A stretch of 64,000 nucleotides of DNA, taken from Talpa occidentalis. Its lineage: Eukaryota; Chordata; Mammalia; Eulipotyphla; Talpidae. Below the pieces are notes generated by a model. It searched no databases. It saw only the letters and a list, made by a program, of their open reading frames with translations, and had not been told where the DNA came from. Positions 20,182 through 32,400 of the stretch are shown one piece after another; positions within the stretch are counted from its first letter, which is position 1; each line of letters opens with the position of its first letter. Location of the stretch: contig NW_023605083.1 in assembly GCF_014898055.3 (NCBI RefSeq), positions 65,093,715 through 65,157,714 of the forward strand, given 5' to 3'. Position numbers and translations under genes: made by a program.

Positions 20182-20443
20182 TCAGAAGAGGCAGGAGCCG
20201 CGCAGGCCGCGGGCAAGCCGCAGGTCTGCAGACAGGGAGCGGCTCATCTTCTTGGTGGTGGAGCGGACACTCTCGGCAGCCTGCACTGCTTGGCTCAGGG
20301 CCTTGTTGAGCTCCCTCAGGTCCTCCAGGTCCAGCTGGATGGAGCGCCGGTGAGTCCTGGACGGCCGAGAGGAAGCTGTGGGGGGCCACTCTGCGGCCTG
20401 CTGGGCTGAGGGGGCTGAGGTAGATCCAGGGGGCACGAAGTAC
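20182..20443 (-). CDS. AKNA: AKNA coding exon 21 (last)
   Basis: It runs from YFVPPGSTSA to GLRGSCLF and TGA. The block SIQLDLEDLRELNKALSQAV and QAAESVRSTTKKM is the most conserved part of the AKNA C-terminus and is predicted helical. The acceptor is CTCCTCAG. Confidence 0.95.
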
Positions 20444-23400
20444 CTGAGGAGAAGAGCAAGCATGTCCGTCACCATGGAAGGGCTGGGTGGAGCCACAAGC
20501 ATCACTTTGGAACCTACCCTGTTCCAAGCCAACATGGGCCCCTGACCCCTACCCTGGTCTCAGCTTCTTTATCTCTATAATGGGGAGGAGTAACTGCATT
20601 TCTGAGCACCTGACCCAGCACAGGTGCTCAAAGTAGCCAGCTCAATCTACCAGTTTAATGAATATTTATTGACCAAAAACATGTGCCAACCACGGTGTTA
20701 GGCCCTGGGGTTATCCTGGTTACCCAACTAACATGCATCCCACCACCCTGTTGGTGCTGCTAATCTGAAAGCCAGACCTTCTGTAGGCCAGGATTACCCC
20801 AGGCTCTACAGCAAACCCCCTTCCTCAGGCCGCAATGCATGGGGTCCCATTTGCCAAGGGGAGCACTGAGGAACAGAACAGGGCCCTGCAGGAGTGGGAA
20901 AGGCTGACTGCACTCATTCAGGAGAGCAGCAGGTAGAAGGGTGTCCTTTCCAGCCTGGACCTGCAGGAATGAGGGGGTGCTGCCTGAAAGTGCTGGGGAG
21001 ACTAGCTGACAGCCCATGGCTAGAAAGCCTCTGGGGCAGGGGCTAGAAGACAGATGGCCAGCAGGTGGCAGCACAGGCCAGTTAGCGTTCAAGCACTGCC
21101 TCAGCCACTGAGCATGCTCAGTCCTATTGATGGGCAGCTGGAGGAACTTCAGAGTGTTATGCCCCAATTCAAGCAGCATTTGGTGGATCTGGGTTCCTGG
21201 CTACATTCTGTGTACTAAGGGCTTTCCATGCACTGTTCCCTTACTCTTTACCACACCCCATTTCCCAGAGGGAAACACAGGCACAGAGGAGCACAGTGAC
21301 CTGGCCAAGGTTACGTGGCTACCTCAGGCAGGTCTGTGACACCAAAGCCCAGGGCTTTCCCCTCCCCCACAGCCACTGCTGATTGCTGAAGACAGCAATC
21401 TGGTAAATTCTGTCCCTGGATCTGAGCCCAGAGGGATATGGAATAGCCTCATGAGAGGTAAAAGATCCCGTGGCCAGTGTGGACACTGAACGTTCTCCTG
21501 GGTCACTGAATTCCAGCTTCGCCCCCTCCTCCCCCTGCCCCTGAGAGGAGCACAGGCAGGAGTCCCCACCTCAGATGCCTGAGCCTGCAGAAGCGACTCC
21601 TACCTGCTGTGGAGGAAGGCTCATTAACCAGCTGCCTGGTTCACAATACCCACAAAGAAATGGATGATGGTTAGGGACCTAGATCTCCTGAGGCTGACCT
21701 CCCAGAGGACAGGGCCCTGACCAACTCCTTCACAGCTAGGCTGAGCACTCTCCCTGACACACAGGGAACATTCAGGGTTTGTTGAGTGACCACCCAGTGT
21801 CGGGCTTGAACTGCTCATTATGCACAAGGGGGAAACACGGGAGTACACAGCGCCTGGGTTCTCAGCTGCCTGACACAGGCCTGAATGCTAAGTATCAAGC
21901 AATTAAGATGGAGCAGCTGGGAGGCCAGAAGGAAGGTTCTTACATGGTGGCTGATGGGTAGGGCATGACGGGAACTGAGGAGACGTAGGCAAAGGCGGGA
22001 GGGGCTGGTGTCGAGGGTGCAGCTGCCAGATACCACAGTCCAGGGGCTGGCCGGGGCGGTGACCCTGCTCGCTTGTTCCTCTGCTTGGGGCTGGATGTTG
22101 CAGATGCATTTTTTTTCATGGTGGCCTTCTCTGTCCCTGTCAGGGAGGGACACCAGACAGAATGACCACATGGGAAGATGTCGCAGAGAATAGGAGCCCC
22201 CCACCCCGCCCCACCTCCCTGTTACAGCTGGACACGCTGGCCGTGTGGGGTGGGTCTTGCTTTAAGAAACTGTCCGGTTGGCTCTGTTCAGGCTGGTTGG
22301 ACCTGCCCGGGCCCCGAACTCCGCATACAAGAGAGCTGAGGGAAGAACCGAGTTGTCCCTACCAGAGGTGGCTGAGTCCAGGCTGGCTCCCTCTAAGGGG
22401 GACCCAACTAGACCACACAGGGGACATCGCAGGGTATCAGTGAGAGTTGGTGCCAGGGGGTCCCTGGGTGCAGCACCACCTGGAAGAGGAGGGGGAGATG
22501 TCAGAAGAGAACTGTCTAAATCTCTGCAGTCCTCTGAGCAGGAAAACTTGAGGCTCCAGGAGGTTGAGGGATTTCCTGGGTCTCGGAGCTGGGCAGCTGC
22601 TGTCCTCTGGCTCTGGCCATTGCTCCACAGGGAGACAAGCCCCTTCCCCAGGTGGGAGTGGCCCCCATGCCCCTGCCCTGGGCACCAGGAGTTCCTCAGA
22701 GCCTAGGTTAGCAGGAGGAGGGTCGGCATCCTTCTTGTCTTCCTGCACAAATCCTCAGCACCACATCTGGGTGAGTTCCAGGCGGATCTGCTGCTTCAGG
22801 CCTCAGCTTGGACACCACTTCCTCTGGAAACCTCCTACCTCATCCTCCCTCACCCTCGGCTGAGTTAGGTGCTGCCAGTCCTGTTCTGTGCTTCTGTGTC
22901 TCAAGTGGGCCACTCTGCCTTGTCACTGTAGCTGAGCAGTCCTTTGGGACAGGCCCAGCATGGGAAAAGCCTGGCTAGATGGATGGATGGATGGATGTTG
23001 GGACTCAAGCAAGGCAGAATGACACGGTGGTAAGGAGGCAGGGCTCTGGAGTCACAAAGACCTCTAGAGGCAGTCCTGCCTCTATCACTTGTAAGTTGTG
23101 TGTCCTTAGGCACAAAATGGGCAAAATAATAAAATGGGTAAAACCTATTTAGAGTTGTGCAGACTGACGTCTGTAAAACCCTTAGCATGATGCTCTGTAT
23201 ACAGTAAGGGCTTAATAAATGATGGTTCTTCATCACTGCCTGAAATGGCCTCAGATCACCTCTAAACCTTCCATTAAATGTGGAGCCTCAGGCTCAGAAG
23301 AGAAACTGACCTACGATCCACAGTGGAACCAACCTAGAACTGGGTGTTCCTATTCTCAGGCCGCTGCTCTTCCCACGACTCCTCCTTGTTGGTTTGGGGG

Positions 23401-26400
23401 AAAGGAGAGGCGTGGAGGGAGGATGGAGGGGAGATGAGACATCATCACCAATGCCAGCCCCCTGTGCCAGCACCCCCTTGTCAGGCTACTTCAGGAACTT
23501 CTTAAATTCCATCCATGGGTTCTATGTGTCAAGGCCAAGGAGGTGGCTTCAGGCAACATCACCTGGAGCAACATGTGTGACAGGATATCCTGGGAAGGCT
23601 GACAAGTCCAGAAAAATCCACTTCTCGTCTATACCTTTGCCCCACCACTGAGCTCAGGGCTATCCCACGTCTGGCCCAACTGCACCCTCCCTGAGTGAAG
23701 GCGGCCTCCCTGTCCTGACCACTTCTCCAGGTACCCCCTTTACCTGCATCCTGGGTCCTAACGGGTCGGCTGTGGGTACAAGAGACTGTGCCACTGCCTC
23801 TTGGGACAGTTTTGGGGGTCAGAACATGGTACTCCTGGCCTGGGGAGGAAAACAGAACAGGTAGTGTCAGCCCTCTGCATGGATGCATTGGGGAGGTCTT
23901 AGTATAATGCTCTCTTTTCTCCAGATGGTTTTGAGTCATTCATTCTCTCATACACACACACTTGTGCAAATACAAAATGTCAATTGTGCACAAATATGTA
24001 CATGTGTGTATAACACACACAAATGAAAACCTATTTGTCTTTAAAAAGCTGTCCAGACTCCGATGTCATCTCAGATCCTGCTTAGTTGCCAGCTGCCTAG
24101 GTCTTGACACTGAGGAACAATTAATAAATCCGTGCTCAGTTAGGATTTGAAAGACGGCCTGGAAGCACCTGCAAGCAATGAGCAAGTCCGATGGTGGCCC
24201 CAACCTGTCTTGCTGGAGGGATGGGAATGGCTAGGGGCTTTGGCATTTCTGCCCTGTGCTCTGGGTGGGGACAGTCAGTGTGGGATTCCAGGATTGGTGG
24301 GAGGACTGTGTGGCAACCAACCCTGCTGCATTCTGACCAGTGCCCCGCAGATACAAAGCCCTCCATACTGCCGGGTCCTCACCCAGTCCGCCATGCTGTC
24401 TTATCCCTCCCGGAGTCTCAGATGAGACCTTCACAGGGTGGGTTTAGTGCAGCGGTTACTTTGGCAAATGCGTCAAATAAGACCTTCAGAATGTGGCCTG
24501 ATAATGATCTTTTCTCCTGCGACAGTGCAGGGTTCCCGCCTGGCACTTGGTGTGTTGCACGGGCCCCGTGGGCTGGCTGCTGTCTCAACTTTGCTCCTCG
24601 GCCCTGCCAGCTCCAGCAGGGCCAACGTGTGTCTCTGGTTTCCGGCCTTGTCCCCAGCACTTAGCCATGTGGATGTGAGGTTAACTGCCCTCACTCCCAG
24701 GGAGGTATGGCTGGGAGTCACGCCTGCAATTTACTTACTCACTATGATCACATGCCCACTATAATTGCTTGTTCGTTGCTGTCCCCTTTGCTAAGCTGTC
24801 AGGTTCCTGGAAGTAGGAGCCGTATCCATATTTCTCTTAATGCTGAGGGCTTTGAAATTCTATGTGTCACCTCAAACCTTACTGTGTGCTGGGTGCCCAG
24901 TTCATAAGACACAGGGGCCCCCCGGGGAATCGGGCCTGAAGAGGGGGAGGCCAGGAGCAAGTGATACAGATTCCACAGTCACCCTGTAGCTCAGGTCCTG
25001 CCACCAGCAGGCGCTTTTTTGACCTCTTTATGATCGACCAGTTGATGTACTAAGTACCCGCACGTGGGCCCCAGAAGGGCAGGCGATGGAAACTCTTTGC
25101 CGAATGAATGTTTAGATGAATGAATGCACTGAGATTCATGAAGATTCCATGGAAGCATGGAAGATTCTGATGTCTTTCGTACCACGGAACAGTGGAAAGG
25201 ATGCTGTTTGAATGGTCCAGGGGCTAATAGAAAAGGCCACTCATGGCAGAACACCAGGGCGCTGGGGCCACCCGTGCCCTCTCTCTCCACCCCCTCTACC
25301 CACCTGTGTACTGGCCCAAGAAGGTAACCCTGTCTGGCCGTCCAGCGCTGCCCACTCCTCTCTTTCTGTCCCAAGTTGCCTGTGGACTGTCCTCGGCGGT
25401 CCTGCTCTTCTCAGAGAATAGCCGGGGAGAGGCTGGCTCAGATTCAGAACCTAGAGTTGAAATAGGGGGCATAAGTGAGGCTGGGGAGGGGGGCATTGCA
25501 CAGCTCCGGGAGTCAGCATAGCACAAGTTCAGGCTCTGAGGGTTTTAATCCCAGGCCTACCCTTTAGTAACAACAGCTGACACATTCAGAATCCAGCGGT
25601 GGCCAAGCTCTGGCCTATATGCTTTGTGCGTGCCACGTCATGCAGCCTCATGGCAATCCCAGGAGGAGGCTGCTATGACTACTGGCTGGTAGATGTCCCT
25701 TCAACTGCTCAGCAGGGAAGCAACTGCAGTCACATAGCCAAGAGGAAGTGGAGCTGGTGCTGAACCCGCTACTGACTCCAGAGCTGTGTTCTTCTGGCAA
25801 ATCCCTGCACTGTGGGCCTTGGTGTCTGTCTGTAGAATGTGGATCATGTGACCCACCTTGCAGTGAAGACTAAGGGAGGTGATGCAGACACAAAGGCCTC
25901 ACAGATACAGCGGCTGCTATTGGAAGGGTGCCGGGCTTCGGAGCCCTACAGCTGCCTAAACAGACATAAGCCTTTCCACATTTCCTCCAAGGCTGTTACT
26001 GTGGTCCCTGACGACAGGTGTGGCCTCCAGAAACCAGCCCTGGCAGGCACTTACTCAGGGACAGTCGGGGCACATCCCGAGGCATCGAAGAAGACCTGGC
26101 TCGCCGCCTTCCTGTAGGGACAGCTTTTTCTGCACCTCCAGGCTCGCCAGACAACCTCTCTGTGGATTTACTAGCAAAAGAGAAAGATGATGTCACTGCA
26201 AGAGGCTTCACAGGACCTTTAAAGATGATGAGTGAGAAGGCCAAGCTGGAGTGAAGCTCATAGCATAATGGGGGGCGGGTGGCAGAGAAGCCAAAACCTC
26301 AGACTCTGGAGTTGGGAGTCACAGAAAACGACTCTGAGCCTCTCTGATTCCGTTTTCTTGTGTGTTAAATGAAGATGATAGCAACTGCCTCGGAGGGTTG

Positions 26401-29400
26401 TTGGAGGCATTGAGACTTGTCCAGAAAATGCTTAGCCAAATATCTCCAGAAGTTTGTTGATCGCATGTAATCCCCATGCCTGACTGCAGAGTGCATGGGG
26501 GAGAGGGTGAGCATCCTGGAACTTTCCCAGCTCTTCAGAGGGTGGTCAGGTTAGGAACATTCATTGTACCATGCTTCATTAACATGTATTGAATATAGCC
26601 TTGGTACATCAGATGTTACACAGTTAAAAAAAAAAAAAAACCCTAAGTGAATGAACTACTGAAGGAGTGAGCATGTGCCCGGCTCCAGGAGTCTGGGGCA
26701 AGCCAGAAGCCGCCAAGTCTTCCTCCTGTGCTGCCACCAGGGCACGTGGGTGGGAATCTTGGGGTCACGCACCTGCCATAGTGGGTGCTCCAAGCAGCTG
26801 AGGCATCTGCTGGCCGGTCCCGGGCCCGGGTGGGGCGGTCAAAGGTGGACACTGGGCGTGTCGGGCTGCTTTGGGGTGACCAATGCAGACTGTCCTCCAG
26901 CCGCAGGCGGAGCCGAGACACCTCCTCTTGCAGTTCTCGGATGGCCTGGCTGCAGTGGGAATGGAGACAGGAACAGATGCCGATAAACAGGGGGGTACCT
27001 GATGCAGCAGCTTGAGCCCCTTTCTAGCAGGCACAGGGCCCAACTGCTGTTACTTAATTTCAAAATGCCCGGTGTGTCCACTTTTCTCCCTAGGCATCTC
27101 AGCACCTCTCTGAGTTCATGTACTTGCACGCTGAGCAAAGCAGAACTTCCCTTGACTTTCCCATACTAACACAGGGCCTCTGAGCAGCTGTTCTGAAACA
27201 CTCATGACAAATTCTCAAGCTAGAGATGAGGGTGCAAAATAAAGAGGGCACCGGCTATGATTCTGCTTTAAAGATAGAATTCTTAGCCCCAGGCTACCCT
27301 CCCCCCTGCCCCCCTACCATGGTCTGTAAAACTCCGTTAGTCCGGGTATCTTCACTGCCTTCCTCAGCCCCTCCCCTCTGCTCCTGACAGAACAGTCTCC
27401 CGACAGCGAGCCACTGGCAGGCAAGGAACAGACTTCCGCATCTCATGCCTCAAGACCTTACCCCTCAGAGAGGCTCCGCACATTATTGAACTGGACTCCA
27501 GACTCCACGAGGGAGCAGGAAGGGGCAGGGCATGGAGACAGGACAAGGAGACATCACAGTCATTGCCAACACACACTATGTGTAGGTGGGAAGACACGGG
27601 GTGCTATTGGCAAGGTTGTCCTACTCCTGGTGAAATCCCCAAACACAGCCACCCCGATGGCAATGTGTCTCAGCAAGCCACCAGCACCCAGGGAGAAAAC
27701 ACGGTCTGCATTTCTTTCCAACCAGTTGCCAAATCTCTAGCATCTCCACCTGCAGGCATGGCTGATACGGGGCAGACCACCCTGTCCACAACACCCCACC
27801 TGCAATCCCCCTACCCACGGAGTGCCAGAGTCTGGGCCCAGCATGGTGTCCTCTGAGCTGATGCAGGCTCTACATCTAGTCCTTCTGGGGAGGGGGTCCC
27901 CTTGGGGCTGGTTCTTGCCTCGTGGCCCCTGGGCTTGTGGGAGGCTGTCTCCTGGCACCACCTGCAGCTCTCAGGTGAGTGAGTCAGGGAGCAGGCGACT
28001 TCTCTGGCTAAGCCCCAGTGTGGTGTGCTCTGCGCGTCCAAGCGGGTTCCCTTGGCGATCCCCAGGGAGACGCATGTGGGGTTTCCAAGGCACACTTGAG
28101 AGTGGAGGATCAGGAGAGGCAGGGCTCCCTTCCCATTAACCCACGCAGGGCTAGGTAGCAGCTTGGCGCTGCATGTGAGCTTCCTGGCCCTGGCCAGAGA
28201 TCACTCATTAAGGGCCCAGGACTTGGAACAGCCACTTGGGTGGCACTTGCTCCTTCTGGGTGGTTTCTATCAAGAGCTTCATTCTTTGGTGCCAGTTGGG
28301 ACATAAAATCCATCTTTCCCTACAAACTGGCCACCACGTCCTTTGTGGATTTCTCATCTCCTCATAGCATCCACCTGGCTGGCCAGCCAGAAATCTGAGA
28401 AACCTTTCCTTCCATGAACAGTCCCTAAAGCTGAGGAACTCGCAAGTCCTATGGGCCCGAAGCCTAAGTATCTTTTCTCAAATGCATCTGCTCCGGCCTA
28501 CATTCTCCCCCTCCCAGTGGCCATAGAACTTTTTATAAAACCTGGGGGCTTTGTGGTGGTGCAAGGAATTAAGTCTTAGCACTATGAAGCTATCTGCAGC
28601 CACTGCAGCACAAGTTCAATCCCTGGCCAGGGAGCTACCCACATGGTGCAGCAGACCTCTCCTGTCTCGCCCGCTGCTCCTCTTGGCAGGGTATTTCAGT
28701 AGATCCACCTGTTCTGCCCCTCACTCCGTTTCTGGTGAATCCTCTCACCCTCCCCTACACCTCTGGCCTACACTATAGCTCTTGTATGCATAAATAAATC
28801 TTTAAAAAAAAAAAAAGCCACAAACCTTACCACACCACCACCACCACCCCCCGCCCCCCTGCCTTCACTGTCCTCAGGTGAGTCTTCACGCCTTCATAAA
28901 TATTCAGCAAGCACCTCTGAGACAAGCCACCTTCCAAACCTCTGACCAGAGTTCAAGGCCCTCCAAGATCTCTCCAGGTCCACTTCCTCCAGGGAGTCCT
29001 CCCTGAAACCTCTGAGCTAGATGCCCCTTCTCTGCTCCCAGAGTCCTTTGGGCTTTGCCACTTTGTGCTTGTCACCCTGGGTGTGAGCACCTGTCGCTCT
29101 GTTCCTCTTACAAGACAGTGATCCTTACAAGGCAACTAGTGTGTTCCCATGGCCTGGGTACTACAGGCACATTGACGTCACAGGGGACTGCAGTGCATTT
29201 ATTAAACTCGGCCTTGGAAGCCAAATGCCAGCAGCTCAACCCAGCTCTGCACATGACAAACACCCTCACAACTGCAACAGGCTTAGGAGGCCCAGACTGG
29301 TGACTGCAGCGCAGTCATCTTGTGCATTCAGGGACAGACATCCCAATCCTGTAAAAGCACCTGATTACTGGCCACAAGCCACTCAGAAGATGAGGACCAA

Positions 29401-32400
29401 GCAGCCTATTTTGCCATTTGTGTTCAACCAAGCAAGAAACAACTTCCTTAGAACTATACTTGGATTAAAAAGAGAAGAATTGGAAAAACACAGTTCATAT
29501 AATGCATGAACTGCAGAAAACATGTCCCTGTGAAAACATTTGCCTGCCCTGTCTTGGAAGGGACATGCAGGGAGCAGGGAGAGGTCTCAGCGCCAAAGGT
29601 GAACCTCTAGCTCATTTCTCAGTAACTGGAAAAGTGTCCTCAGAGCCCAGATCAATGAGGCCCCACAGAGGCACCCTGAGCTGGAAGGCAAGATGTGTGG
29701 GTTGGTCTGGTGCCACCACCAGATCTGAGTGCCAGCAGGCCCTGCCTCGCTCGGGCACCGCTCTCCTGCCTGGGATGAGCTCGACTCCCTGGCGTCCAAG
29801 TATGCGACTTACTCTCGCCCTGATCTGGTGAAGAGGAAGCCAGGAGTGGTCTCTGCTGGTCCATGGGGCAGGGCTGCATGGGCTGGGATGTCTGGGATCG
29901 AGGCGGTGGGAGGGCTGACGGTCCTGCTGGCAGGGTGCTGTTCAGAAATCCGCTTTTGTCTCTCAAACTCTGAACCTTGGGACAGTTCGGGAGGCAAAAA
30001 GAGAGCCAAGTGAGTTTACAAAAAGAAACACCCTCAAAGCATGAACTATGGACAGTGGCTGGCTGAGGTCACGAAATTCCTTATGAGGTCAAGGACCCAT
30101 TGACCTCAAAACCAGAAGACATGGATTTTGCTGGAAGCTTAGGGTGTTAAGCAGGGCCTGCAGAACTGCTCCCCGTCCTGGCATCAGACCCAGCACCCCA
30201 TCCTGAGAGTTCATTGTTTTTTCACTCTCCCCCCATTCCCGACTTGATCCTGCATCTTACTGATCTGTGCTGGGACCAACTCTGATCCTCCCCTGCCTCT
30301 GAAATTGCAGTCACACCTTTGCCTTTGTCTATTTCGGGGAGGGCATCCCCAGCTCTTTCAATGGGAGGAGACACCAGAGGTTAAAAATCTGGTTTGGGCA
30401 CGAAAACCAGTGAGGCCTTGGTACTGCTGAAGCAATAAATCAAGGAACATCCTATAGATACCTGGAACAATCCAAATGAACCGCCCGAAAAGTATGCTGA
30501 GTGAAAATACCACTCCCCAAACTTATATATCCTATGACTCCACGGATACAACATTCTTGAAATGACAAAGTTAGAGGTAAAAACAGTGCCGTGTCTCCAG
30601 GTGCTGAGGAAGAGTGTAGGTAGTGGGGGGGTACATGGGTACATGTCCAAAAGGCAACAGGAAGGAACCTGCAGTAGAATGTTCTGTCTTGACTGTATCG
30701 ATGTCGATAACATCTGCCAGATGTTATCAGAACTGGGTGAGGGGGATCTGGAATCTCTGCCTGTGACTTCTCACAACTACATGTGATCTACAGTGATCTC
30801 AAGATAAAAACTTTAATCAAAAATATGAGGATGACAAACTAGAAAAAGAGGCAAAGCTAACCTCAGGTGCTAGAAGTCAAGCAGTGAAGGTTCACTGGTC
30901 CCCACAGGGGGGTCTGGATGCTATTCATGTAGGGTTTCTGGGCCTGTGTTCACTTTGCAAAAATTCACCGACTTAATGTTCCTGTACATTGGTTTGCTTT
31001 ACTTCCCTAAAAAGTTCACATTTTTTTAAAGGTGAAAAATGGTATCAGAGTTTATAGACCAGAGGTGTTTGTGATACAATTTTAAGTGGGGACAAAAAGG
31101 TTATCAAGCATTCATGTATGATAGGATCCCATCTCTGTTCTAAGATTATGTACATGTACATGACTGGCACACAAAATGGCTCACAGGTATTACACCAAAA
31201 GGCCAGTATAGGGCCTCCCCGGTGGCGCAGCGGTTGAGCGCTGGGTTGCGAAGCTGCCCGCAGCCTCTGCGGCACCAGTTCAATCCCTGGCTGCTCCCCG
31301 GCCACTGGAGGAGGGTCCCACATGGCGCGCAGACCTCTCCTGCCGCCGCTGCTCCCCTCAGCAGTGTACTTCGGTCCTTCTGCCTGCTCTGCTCCCCGCT
31401 CTGGCTCTGGTGGATTCTCTCACCCTCCTGCGCTTCTGACTATACCCAGAGCTTGTATAAATAAATAAATGAATCTTTAAAAAAAAAAAAAAAGGCCAGT
31501 ATAATCGTTTCCAGTGTATTTTTTCTTTGTTCTCTTTTGTTGACTTTGTAACTTCCAACTTTCCTATAATGAACCTTCTAGTATTTTATATTTAAAGGGT
31601 AATGCAAGTTTTTCTGTTGGGTTTTTTTTTTTTTAAACGAATACAATTGGTCACCTAAGGTTCTGGCCAACCCAGAAGTATCCACTCACCCATCTCTGTA
31701 GCTAGCGTCGGCTCTGGGGGGAAGCTGGGTGTCTTCTGCGGGAGAGGACTGCCCCGGGCGGAGAGGTGCCTCTGGGCTCGGCTTCTGGGTGTGCTGGGCT
31801 CAGTGACTCTTCTGGGGACCCGAGGACCCCTGGTCTGGGGGTGGGAGGCTCTTTCCCGGGGCACAGAATCCGTGAAGGGCTGGGCTAATATCCCTGGGGT
31901 GCTGCGGTACCAAGGAGAGACTCATTCAGATCACAGAGAGAGGGGCTATGGCCTCGGAGCCCCTCCACACAGAAGCCAATGAGTTCTTGACCTTTTCGAC
32001 ATCACCCTGTGTGCACGATATTTCTGAGGATGCACCCCACTACACCTGCATTTCTTAAACTGCAGAGCAGTGCACCTGCCCACCCATATCCACAAAATAA
32101 TAAAGTTCAATTTTGTTTTTAAGGCCTATGAAGAGAAATAGAATTTCTATCCATTCTTCCCAAGCAGCCCTGGGTTGGCACATGGGCTTCCCAAGGGGGC
32201 TTTGGAGGTCACCACTTTACATGGTTTCTCTGCCTCCCTTTTCTGTGTTCCCTGCCCCGTCTCCCTTCCCCTTGGGTTCCAGCCCAGCCCCTACCTCAGG
32301 TAGCTGCCCAATTGCCCTTTATCCTTGTCTTCTGCTCATCTCACTCCACCCTGCCATAGTTCTTATTCATTCACCATCCACCTGTTCATTTGTCCAAGTA

